A stretch of DNA of 13,093 nt from Anaeromyxobacter_A sp035636195 (GTDB lineage: Bacteria > Myxococcota > Myxococcia > Myxococcales > Anaeromyxobacteraceae), in the NCBI GenBank assembly GCA_035636195.1, contig DASPZP010000150.1, forward strand, positions 1 to 13,093, written 5' to 3'. The position numbers and the translations under genes are program-made. The notes beneath the pieces were generated by a model that saw nothing but the letters and a program-made list of their open reading frames with translations, did no database searches and was not told the origin of the DNA. This document shows positions 1 to 6,305 of this stretch, one piece after another. Position 1 is the first letter of the stretch. The number at the start of each line of letters is the position of its first letter.

Positions 1-202
1 CCACCCACCTCGTGATCTCCTGGCGCGAGCGCGCGCGGGCGGTGCTGACCCTGCCCCTCCGGCGTGGCGCCTTGCTTCTCCCGAGCTGCTCGGCGACCTG
101 CTCCGCGACCGCCCGGGCGATGGCCTCGGACGCTCTCGCCCGGACGGGGGCAACGGCGTCGCGGATGATCTGGTCGATGGTGGCGGTAGAATTTCTGCGC
201 AT
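1..202 (-). CDS. N-terminal part of a small basic hypothetical protein (runs off left edge)
   Basis: The visible 67 codons begin MRRNSTATIDQIIRDAV and continue with an Ala/Arg/Glu-rich, probably helical stretch (residues 15-42). A basic linker follows (KAPRRRGR, 45-52), then the segment RQEITRWV at the edge. The start is ATG with GAGG eight bases upstream, and the frame has no stop up to the window edge. The helical segment plus basic linker plus 'ITRWV' resembles small hypothetical proteins I recall from Anaeromyxobacter, in which the missing C-terminus would carry a short conserved domain; this is memory, not a search. It has its own promoter-like sequence (230-257), so it need not belong to the cytochrome operon upstream. 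The function is unknown. DNA or nucleoid binding would fit the basic composition but is not shown. Confidence 0.7.
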   Translation of the reverse strand, partial: MRRNSTATIDQIIRDAVAPVRARASEAIARAVAEQVAEQLGRSKAPRRRGRVSTARARSRQEITRWV

Positions 203-221
203 AGGTGGTCCCTCGAGTTGG

Positions 222-236
222 GTATCCCGAGGATAC
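222..236. promoter_or_regulatory. Perfect inverted repeat overlapping a -10 element (putative operator)
   Basis: GTATCC-CGA-GGATAC is a perfect 6-bp inverted repeat with a 3-base centre. It covers the candidate -10 hexamer of the leftward promoter and ends 20 bases before the ATG at 202. This placement would suit a repressor operator. No regulator is identifiable, and a 12-base palindrome can arise by chance. Confidence 0.3.
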
Positions 237-257
237 GCACCAGCAACTCATTGTCCA
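230..257 (-). promoter_or_regulatory. Putative sigma-70-type promoter of the leftmost gene
   Basis: On the minus strand TGGACA (252-257; five of six to TTGACA) is followed after 16 bases by TATCCT (230-235; four of six to TATAAT). Transcription would start near 223, giving a leader of about 20 bases with a ribosome site. It lies in the 137-base gap after the leucine-rich-repeat gene. The rest of that gap shows only a weak hairpin (CACGC/GCGTG) without a T tract, so I call no terminator. Confidence 0.35.
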
Positions 258-339
258 GCATACGGCTCGCCGGCCGGCCGCCGCCACGCACGCGGGGATG
301 CGTGTCCACCCCCCAGGAGGAGCTGTCTTACGCTCGTGG

Positions 340-975
340 TCAATTCCGGAGCGGAGGGCGCACTCCACGCCAGATCACCTCGATGCCAGGGCGAGCGGCC
401 TCGAGTGCGGCGACGCCGGCGTCGGTCACCCGGGTGGCGGAGAGGTTGATCTTCCTCAGCCTCACGAGTCCGTGCAAATGTACCAAGCCGGTGTCCGTGA
501 TCCCCGTGTGCGCGAGGTGAATCGCCTCGAGGTTGCCCAGGCCCCGGAGGTTCGCCAGGCCGGCGTCGGTCACGTTGGTTCCGGCCAGCCCCAGCCCCCG
601 CAGGTTCTCGAGCTTGCCGACGTGAGCCACTCCGGCGTCGGTGATCGGATCGCGCGCGAGATCCAGGATCTCGAGACGGGGAAGGTCGGCGAGGCACGCC
701 AACCCCTGGTCCGTGACCTTCGTGCCCTCGAGCGACAACCACTGCAGCTTGGCGAGGCCCTTGAGCGTCGGCAGGCCTTCGTCGGTGACGGCCTTGTCCT
801 TCAGCATGAGCATCGTCGTGTCGGCGAGCTCCTTCGGCGTGTACCTCTGGCCGAGTCCGGCCAGGTAATCTCGCGCGGCCGCTTCGGGCGCGGCCTCCCG
901 GTGGCCCCGGCTGCAGGTGGCGGCTGCCGCCACGAGCAGCGCGAGGCCCGCGCATGATCTCAGTCCATGGGCCAC
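340..975 (-). CDS. Exported leucine-rich-repeat protein, last gene of the cytochrome operon
   Basis: This is a 211-aa protein with a hydrophobic N-terminal export signal (about residues 7-20, followed by Cys21). The sequence before Cys21 is AAAT, a poor lipobox because Thr is unusual at -1, so lipoprotein status is uncertain. Residues 53-200 hold about six leucine-rich repeats of 24 residues with the unit L..L.L.GT.VTDAGL..L..L.., the ribonuclease-inhibitor-like bacterial type. Such solenoids bind proteins; no enzymatic motif or haem motif is present. The GTG start lies 3 bases after the stop of the multihaem lipoprotein gene and has only a weak ribosome site, so translation is probably coupled. 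A role as a periplasmic or surface scaffold or partner of the conduit is inferred from position only. Some other envelope role is equally possible. Confidence 0.8.
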   Translation of the reverse strand: MAHGLRSCAGLALLVAAAATCSRGHREAAPEAAARDYLAGLGQRYTPKELADTTMLMLKDKAVTDEGLPTLKGLAKLQWLSLEGTKVTDQGLACLADLPRLEILDLARDPITDAGVAHVGKLENLRGLGLAGTNVTDAGLANLRGLGNLEAIHLAHTGITDTGLVHLHGLVRLRKINLSATRVTDAGVAALEAARPGIEVIWRGVRPPLRN

Positions 976-978
976 GAG

Positions 979-2988
979 CTACGGTCTCGTCGTCACGAAC
1001 TGGCCTTCGCAGAAGCTGCAGCGCCCGACGTTGGCCCCGCAGGCCTCGCCGGTGAGAACGGCCAGGTCGGTGCACGTGTCGTACAGGAGCTCCAGCGCGT
1101 ACGTCGTGTTGTGGACGCCGAAGCTCTTGTCTTCCTTGTTGGCGAACTTGAAGTTCCACAGCGCCTTGAGGAAGCGCACCGAGGCGTTGGTGTTGTCGTC
1201 CGCCGGCGCAGCCGCCTTGTTGATGCCGGCGCCGGCGAGGGTGCCGTTGTCGAGGCAGCGGGGATCGATGGTGACGCCATCGGGCATGGTGAGCCAGGTG
1301 AACTTCCCTCCGGCCGCGATCGCGGCCGAATTGATGAGGCCGGTGCAGTCCGCCGACGGATTGGCGAGCTTGGTCAGGAGCTCGTTCATCTTGAGGTGGT
1401 AGTTGGAGTCGGCCCCGCCGTTGAACTTCTGGAAATAGGCATCACCCGCCTGCAAGTAGCCGATCGTCCGCGCGATGTTCGCCGAGACCACCTTGTTGCC
1501 CGTCGATGTCGCCACCCCCGCCACGGTGTGGCAGCCGATGGTGTCCGTGATCGATCCGCAGCCGATGACGAGGGCCTTCTCCGCGCCGTGGACGATGCCC
1601 TTGTTCGTGAATGAGTGACCGCCCACCGCCGCGTTCACGGAGAAGCTGCCCGTCACGTTGATGTCGCTGAAGTCGTCCTGCATGTGGCACGAGATGCAGT
1701 CGGCGTTGACGTTGGTCGTGTGGGGCGAGTTGCGGTAGGTGCCGGCGAACGCGACCGAACCGGCGGTGCCGGTCGACGTGCCGGTGTACTGCGCGCCGCC
1801 TTTACCGAGGAACATGTCGGTCTGCGGGCCGTGGTGGGGGCCGTAGGGAGCGGAGACGTTGAACTTGCCGCACGCCGTCGGGCCCGTTGGCGTGCACCCG
1901 GCAGCCCCGGCGACGTTGGCGAGGATCGAGGCGCTGCTCGTGGTGAAGGTGTTGAGGCGGACCTGGTGGCACTCCGCGCACATGTGCCCCTTGGCCTTGT
2001 TGGTCCCGGTGCTGGCGTTACCCCAAATGGCACCCGTCTGCGTGGTGATGGCCGTGCCCACCGGGATGGTCTGGTCGAGGTGGACGTTGTCGACCGTGCC
2101 GATGCCGTGCGGCGTGTGGCAGCCGAAGCACCCGAGCGGCGACGGATTCAAGATCACGTCCTTGGTGAGGGGCGTCGGCGTCACCGGGGGGGTGGCGCTG
2201 AGGCTGCTCGGGCTGCCCTGGAGGGCGTTCGGGTCCCAGGCAAACTTGATCGAGCCGTACCTCGCGGCGGCGGTCCCGTCGTCGTCATAGGCGCCAGACA
2301 CGCGCTTCCGGAAGCCCTCCTGCGTGTGGCACATCTGGCAGCCGCCCGAGTTGGCGTAGAACGCGTTCGAGCCAGCCTTGTCTTCTCCGGCCAGCACATA
2401 GGCGGGTCCCACCCACGCGCCACCCGCCGATTGGCAGGCGTTCTGGGTGACGTAGGTGGCGCCGGTCGGGACGACGGGCGTGCAGGCGGTTCCGACCAGG
2501 GCGCCCGCGCCGAAGACCTTCACGCAGGGGCTGTTGGTGACGGGCGTGCTGGGAGCCTGCTGGAACGGCGGGCAGGCAGCGATCCCGGGGGCCAATTGGG
2601 GATCTGCCACGGGCCCCGCGACGGCGCCGCCGGCCAAGACGCACTGCGCCTCCGATGCGCTCGCCGGCATCGTGCAGACGTTGCCACCCGCAGCGCCGCT
2701 GTGCGTGCCGCCCTGCGCCGTGCACGTTGCGGCTGTCGCCTGGACGAAGGGCGGGCATCCGCCGATGGCATTCACCTGGATGTAGTCCCGCTCGACCTGA
2801 CCGCCGAAGTGCACGGAGTTGGCGTACCCCGCCTCCGCCCACTTGATCTTGATGCCCAGCGCGCTCGTCTCGGAGTGGCAGTTGAAGCAGAAGTTGGTCC
2901 CTGACTGCGCCGTCTCGCGGGACGAGCCGCACGCGGAGAGCCCCAGCACGACCAGACCACACGACGCGAACGACAGAGCTGATCTCAT
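979..2988 (-). CDS. Multihaem c-type cytochrome lipoprotein (5 CXXCH + 1 CX8CH), putative outer-surface electron carrier
   Basis: A 669-aa lipoprotein: the signal ends in LSAC (Cys20). Haem motifs are CFNCH (34), CQMCH (217), CFGCH (287), CAECH (337) and CISCH (431), plus an atypical C-X8-CH at 477-487. Likely distal ligands include the His residues in PHHGPQ (384-389), NYHLKMNELL (529-538) and FGVHNTTYALELL (623-635), patterns typical of multihaem cytochromes. Residues 71-200 are a haem-free Cys-rich insert with internal repeats. The C-terminus has CSFC followed by Glu where a haem motif would have His. I chose the second ATG: AGGAGG lies 8 bases before it but only 2 before the ATG at 2994. 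Placed after a porin and a periplasmic cytochrome, it fits the outer-surface cytochrome of a porin-cytochrome conduit. An oxidoreductase acting on a soluble compound is the alternative. Confidence 0.9.
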   Translation of the reverse strand: MRSALSFASCGLVVLGLSACGSSRETAQSGTNFCFNCHSETSALGIKIKWAEAGYANSVHFGGQVERDYIQVNAIGGCPPFVQATAATCTAQGGTHSGAAGGNVCTMPASASEAQCVLAGGAVAGPVADPQLAPGIAACPPFQQAPSTPVTNSPCVKVFGAGALVGTACTPVVPTGATYVTQNACQSAGGAWVGPAYVLAGEDKAGSNAFYANSGGCQMCHTQEGFRKRVSGAYDDDGTAAARYGSIKFAWDPNALQGSPSSLSATPPVTPTPLTKDVILNPSPLGCFGCHTPHGIGTVDNVHLDQTIPVGTAITTQTGAIWGNASTGTNKAKGHMCAECHQVRLNTFTTSSASILANVAGAAGCTPTGPTACGKFNVSAPYGPHHGPQTDMFLGKGGAQYTGTSTGTAGSVAFAGTYRNSPHTTNVNADCISCHMQDDFSDINVTGSFSVNAAVGGHSFTNKGIVHGAEKALVIGCGSITDTIGCHTVAGVATSTGNKVVSANIARTIGYLQAGDAYFQKFNGGADSNYHLKMNELLTKLANPSADCTGLINSAAIAAGGKFTWLTMPDGVTIDPRCLDNGTLAGAGINKAAAPADDNTNASVRFLKALWNFKFANKEDKSFGVHNTTYALELLYDTCTDLAVLTGEACGANVGRCSFCEGQFVTTRP
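2389..2778 (-). repeat. Cys-rich, internally repeated insert within the lipoprotein cytochrome
   Basis: Residues 71-200 of the cytochrome contain eight Cys (78, 89, 105, 116, 139, 155, 169, 185), none in a haem motif. CPPF.QA occurs twice (78, 139). C-X3-GG-X3-G occurs three times: CTAQGGTHSG (89), CVLAGGAVAG (116) and CQSAGGAWVG (185). This suggests a duplicated small domain, perhaps disulphide-bonded, inserted between haem 1 and haem 2. Confidence 0.6.
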
Positions 2989-3020
2989 GAGCATCTCCTC
3001 CTATGGAAGCTGGCCGGCCG

Positions 3021-4040
3021 TCACTGCAGGTGACAGATGCGGCACATCGAGTTCTTCACGACGTCCGTCGTCTTGTTGTGGCGCTGCGCCCAGCCCGGCG
3101 GGTGGGGATCGACGGTCCGGTGGCAGGTGATGCACGTCGACCGCGCGCCCTGATCGTGGCAGGCGGCGCAGTTCTCGATGTTCTGCCGGGCGGCGGCGCC
3201 GTGCACGGCTCCGGCGTTCCAGCCCGGCGGGTGGGGGGTGCTCGTGCTCGTCAGGGGCGAGCGCGGCGAGATTCCCTGCTCGTTGTGGCAGGCGTCGCAG
3301 TGCGCGCTGCCGTGACAGCGGCGGCAGCTCGCCGGGTCGGCGTTGGCGTCGATCGTGTGCCGCGACACGTAGTCCCCGCGGTGGATGAAGCTCGCCCCCA
3401 CCTGCTCTGGCCACTGGATGTCGGGCTTGAACGGGCGCGTGGTCGCGGCGTGGCACTGGGCGCAAGAGGTCTGCTCGTGGCACGCCGCGCAGGTGGCGGC
3501 GTTCGTCCTGGCCATCTGGCCGTGGGTGCGCAGGAAGTCGCCCTCGTGCTTGAAGTCGGCGATCGGCTTCAGGGGATAGCGCTTCAGGTCCACGTGGCAC
3601 GGCTGGCACTTCGCCTGGGCGTATTCCAGGGCGTGGTTATGGCAGCTCGTGCATGAGCTCATGGGCGGGACCGGCGCCTGCGTCTGGCCAGCCTCCACGA
3701 GCGCCGTGTGGCACTTCGCGCAGTCGCCCTTCACGTAGGGCAGGTGATCGGCGTGCGAGAAGGTGATGGTCCGCTCGACGTGCCGCGCCGGCGCGGGCGG
3801 GACGCCCTTGTCGTGGCAGGCGAGGCAGTCCTTCGCCGCGTCCCCCGAGGGAAGCGCGACGTGCACCGTGGGGCCGATCGCGGTCGCCTGGGCGATCCCG
3901 GCGTGGCAGGTGGCGCAGGAGAGACCCGCCTCCACGTGCGTCGAGTGCGGGAAGGTGAATCTCTGATCCTTGGCGTCGGCCTGGCCGCCCACCGCGATGG
4001 TCGCGAGCACGGCGGCCGCAAGAACGGAGCGGGGGCTCAT
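3021..4040 (-). CDS. Periplasmic dodecahaem c-type cytochrome (12 CXXCH)
   Basis: A 339-aa protein with a Sec signal peptide (MSPRSVLAAAVLATIAVGG, likely cut after ADA at residue 23). It has twelve CXXCH motifs, at 42, 72, 107, 130, 145, 184, 193, 239, 248, 291, 303 and 333, about one per 26 mature residues, so the mature protein is essentially a haem wire. Many non-motif His residues (for example FPHSTH, TFSHADH, ADFKH, FIHRGDY) can serve as distal ligands. PHPPGW occurs twice (269, 312), pointing to an internal duplication near the C-terminus. MtrA, the periplasmic cytochrome of the Shewanella conduit, is similar in length but has ten haems. The ATG overlaps the porin stop (TGATG), with GAGGTG 5 bases upstream, so the two are translationally coupled. 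Expected role: accept electrons in the periplasm and pass them through the barrel to the lipoprotein cytochrome. Confidence 0.92.
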   Translation of the reverse strand: MSPRSVLAAAVLATIAVGGQADAKDQRFTFPHSTHVEAGLSCATCHAGIAQATAIGPTVHVALPSGDAAKDCLACHDKGVPPAPARHVERTITFSHADHLPYVKGDCAKCHTALVEAGQTQAPVPPMSSCTSCHNHALEYAQAKCQPCHVDLKRYPLKPIADFKHEGDFLRTHGQMARTNAATCAACHEQTSCAQCHAATTRPFKPDIQWPEQVGASFIHRGDYVSRHTIDANADPASCRRCHGSAHCDACHNEQGISPRSPLTSTSTPHPPGWNAGAVHGAAARQNIENCAACHDQGARSTCITCHRTVDPHPPGWAQRHNKTTDVVKNSMCRICHLQ

Positions 4041-5356
4041 CAGCGCACCTCGCGCAGGTGGTAGGACTGGTTGTAAACGAGCTTCGCCATGAGGTCGAAG
4101 CGTGACTTGTAGTACGGCGTCACGCCCCCCGAGCCGCTCGCCAGCGCAGCCCAGCCGCCGCCGAGGATGTAGCCGAGCGTCCCCGTCCCCACGAACGAGT
4201 TCTTCTGCCCATTGATGTCCTGATCGAACGCGTACTCCTGCACGTCCAGCGTGACGGTGAAGCGGTCGATCTGCTTCGAGCCGAAGCCGCGGAGGTGGAA
4301 GTAGCCGTTGTCCTCGACCGCGCGCAGCTTGCCCAGCTCGACGCCCACCGTCATGTCGCTGGCAGGCTGCCAGGTCGCGCGGCCGGTGGTGCGGTGGCCC
4401 GCTCCCGACTCCACCTGCTTCTGGTAGTGGTAGTCGACCAGGAAGGTGAGGGCCTTGATCGGTCCGTACTGCACGCTCCCGCCCACCTCGTTGCGCCGCT
4501 CGAACGCGAAGATCGCCAGGATCGAGTCGCGCGGGAGGAAGAGGTCGGGCTCGACGTGCCGGACGTCGGCGCTGACGAGGAGCTTCGGTACGACCTGTAC
4601 CTGTGCGAGCGCGGTCCCCTCCGCCCACCGCTTCTCGTAGAGGTCGTAGGCCCCGCTCGCGAAGACCGTCAGCGGACGCCACGGCGTGAATCGCGCATCG
4701 GCGCCGAGCTGGCGGCGGCTGGGATCGCCCCGGTCCACGATGTCCACGCCCGACACGCCGACCTCTCCCCACGGCGCCAGGGTCCAGTAGGCCCGGCCGC
4801 CCACGGCGAAGGTGCCGCGCTGCGGGTTGAAGGTCGCCTCCGTGCCCCGGGCGTCGAAGCGCTGGGACACCGGCGAGCCGACGTAGCCTGACACGCCGAA
4901 CCCGTACGGCAGCCGGACGAGCGCGTTGGCGCCGTCGAGCTGGAGCGCGCCCGTGACTCCCCCGGCCACCAGCTGCCGCCCGACGCGGAGCTGCACGGTG
5001 CGCTTGAAGAGCTCGCCCTGGGCGAAGGCGAGGTCGAGGTCGCCGAAGAGGCGGTGCTCCGGCGGCGTCGTGTCGTACCAGACGAAATTGTGGCCGAGGC
5101 TCGCGGCGCCCCAGCCGGAGAAGACGAGCACGAGGTCGTCGGCGATGGGGTTCTCGAGCCCGCGCGCCGAGACCGAGAGGAGCTCGTAGGCGGGGGCGAC
5201 GGTGAAGGTGTCTCCCGCGCGCGCCTGCTCCCGCACGAGGAGCATCGTGGTCGAGCTCGCGTCCACCGTGTCTGCGTGGCCGAGCCCGGGGGCGATCAAT
5301 CCCATGGACGCCGCGAGCGACAGTGCCAGACGCCGGTTTCTGATCTTCGGGGTCAT
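4040..5356 (-). CDS. Outer-membrane beta-barrel porin, probable sheath of a porin-cytochrome conduit
   Basis: A 438-aa protein with a signal peptide (cleavage likely after GHA, about residue 28). The rest is alternating polar/hydrophobic strands with frequent aromatic ends and Gly-rich turns, as in outer-membrane barrels (for example FGVSGYVGSPV, LGYILGGGWAAL, KLVYNQSYHL). It has no Cys at all, so the N-terminal CXXC reported for MtrB is absent. It also lacks a clear C-terminal Phe, ending YHLREVR. I do not recognise a named family from sequence alone; the porin call comes from strand pattern, signal peptide and coupling to the dodecahaem cytochrome. The start is ATG with GGAG 5 bases before it. 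It heads the minus-strand operon, about 37 bases downstream of the expected start site of a putative sigma-54-type promoter. Confidence 0.8.
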   Translation of the reverse strand: MTPKIRNRRLALSLAASMGLIAPGLGHADTVDASSTTMLLVREQARAGDTFTVAPAYELLSVSARGLENPIADDLVLVFSGWGAASLGHNFVWYDTTPPEHRLFGDLDLAFAQGELFKRTVQLRVGRQLVAGGVTGALQLDGANALVRLPYGFGVSGYVGSPVSQRFDARGTEATFNPQRGTFAVGGRAYWTLAPWGEVGVSGVDIVDRGDPSRRQLGADARFTPWRPLTVFASGAYDLYEKRWAEGTALAQVQVVPKLLVSADVRHVEPDLFLPRDSILAIFAFERRNEVGGSVQYGPIKALTFLVDYHYQKQVESGAGHRTTGRATWQPASDMTVGVELGKLRAVEDNGYFHLRGFGSKQIDRFTVTLDVQEYAFDQDINGQKNSFVGTGTLGYILGGGWAALASGSGGVTPYYKSRFDLMAKLVYNQSYHLREVR

Positions 5357-5403
5357 CGAGTCTCCACGAATCGACCAAAGTGGAACCCGCGCGCTTCACT
5401 GTG

Positions 5404-5419
5404 AGCAAAATAATCTCCA
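5404..5419 (-). promoter_or_regulatory. Putative sigma-54-type (-24/-12) promoter for the conduit operon
   Basis: The minus strand reads TGG-N10-GCT (TGGAGATTATTTTGCT), with the obligatory GG and GC dinucleotides at the required 10-base spacing and TTGC at -12. The -24 box matches TGGCAC only in TGG, so it is imperfect. It sits in the only AT-rich patch of the 208-base gap between divergent genes. It would start transcription near 5393. No enhancer-binding protein gene is in the window. Confidence 0.35.
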
Positions 5420-5536
5420 TCAGAAGCTGGACCGTCTGCCACGCCCTCCTCGGGGCAAGACTGAGTTGGGCCGCAGGATGATCCTTCGCTGTCGACCGCC
5501 TGCGTCTCGGCAGGGGCCGCCCTCGACGGGTGGCCC

Positions 5537-5553
5537 ACGCCGGGATCCGGCGT
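5537..5553. promoter_or_regulatory. 17-bp palindrome just before the methyltransferase-like gene
   Basis: ACGCCGG-GAT-CCGGCGT has perfect 7-bp arms and ends 11 bases before the ATG at 5565. It could be an operator, or as RNA a hairpin close to the ribosome site, where no good Shine-Dalgarno sequence is visible. GC-rich palindromes of this size are not rare in such DNA. Confidence 0.25.
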
Positions 5554-5564
5554 AAGCTGCGGGC

Positions 5565-6266
5565 ATGGTTTCCGCGCCGCCGAAGAGCGACCTCGACCGA
5601 CTCCTCTCCCCGCAGATCAAGAACGAGCGTTTCTATCGCGCCATCCGGCGGGTCGCGGCCTCCCCGGCCGTCCGCACCGTGCTCGAGATCGGCGCCTCTT
5701 CGGGAGGCGGCAGCACCGAGGCCCTGGTGGCGGGCGCGCTGGCCAATCCGTGCGGCCCGCCGCAGCTCCACTCCATCGAGGTCTCGCAGGCCCGCTTCGG
5801 GGCGCTCGTGCAGCGCTACCGCGACTATCCGTTCGTCCACCCGTACAACGTCTCCTCGGTGCCCTCGTCGGCCTTCCCCTCCGAGGAGCAGGTCGCCCGC
5901 TTCCACCGTGAGGTGAGATCCAAGCTCCGGAACAACCGCCTCCCGAAGGTGCTCGGCTGGCTGCATCAGGACCTGGCATACCTGGCGGAGCACCCGGAGC
6001 TGAACGCGGCGGGCATCCAGCGAATCCGGGAGCAAAACGGGCTCGCCCGCTTCGACGCCGTGCTCATCGACGGCTCGGAGTTCACGGGCGAGGCGGAGCT
6101 GGAGGAAGTCTACGGGGCGCCCTTTCTGCTGCTCGACGACACGCGCACCCACAAGAACTGGGCGAACGAGCGGCGGCTGCGCCGCGACCCGGCCTACCGG
6201 CGCGTCGCCTCGAGCTTCTGGATGCGGAACGGGTGGGCGGTGTTCGAGCGGGTCGAGGCCGCCTGA
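5565..6266 (+). CDS. Class I SAM-dependent methyltransferase-like protein
   Basis: A 233-aa, probably cytoplasmic protein. VLEIGASSGGGST (residues 39-51) matches the glycine-rich SAM-binding loop after beta-1 of class I methyltransferases. SIEVS (70-74) is positioned like the acidic end of beta-2, and FDAVLIDGS (163-171) like motif IV. LLLDDTRTHKN (188-198) follows, the type of segment seen in sugar- or lipid-modifying methyltransferase-like proteins. The substrate is not predictable. The region between motif I and motif IV contains a basic helical insert (113-150). No strong ribosome site precedes the ATG, but no better start fits. It is followed after 39 bases by the decarboxylase-like gene on the same strand, so the two may be co-transcribed. 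A non-methylating Rossmann protein cannot be excluded. Confidence 0.75.
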   Translation: MVSAPPKSDLDRLLSPQIKNERFYRAIRRVAASPAVRTVLEIGASSGGGSTEALVAGALANPCGPPQLHSIEVSQARFGALVQRYRDYPFVHPYNVSSVPSSAFPSEEQVARFHREVRSKLRNNRLPKVLGWLHQDLAYLAEHPELNAAGIQRIREQNGLARFDAVLIDGSEFTGEAELEEVYGAPFLLLDDTRTHKNWANERRLRRDPAYRRVASSFWMRNGWAVFERVEAA

Positions 6267-6305
6267 CGCGTTGCGGGGCGCGCGGCGACACGTTAGGGGC
6301 GTGCC

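Noticed and set aside
275..320. Hairpin CACGC/GCGTG after the LRR gene as a terminator
   Set aside because: The stem is only 5 bp and no T tract follows on the minus strand.
915..915. CSRGH at residues 21-25 of the LRR protein as a haem motif
   Set aside because: It lacks the second Cys of CXXCH.
12..957. Plus-strand open frames at the left edge
   Set aside because: They are antisense to the left-edge gene and the leucine-rich-repeat gene, which have better starts, composition and repeats.
5388..5406. TCACTGTGA near the divergent promoter region as a CRP site
   Set aside because: CRP sites need TGTGA-N6-TCACA; the arms here are in the wrong order and spacing.
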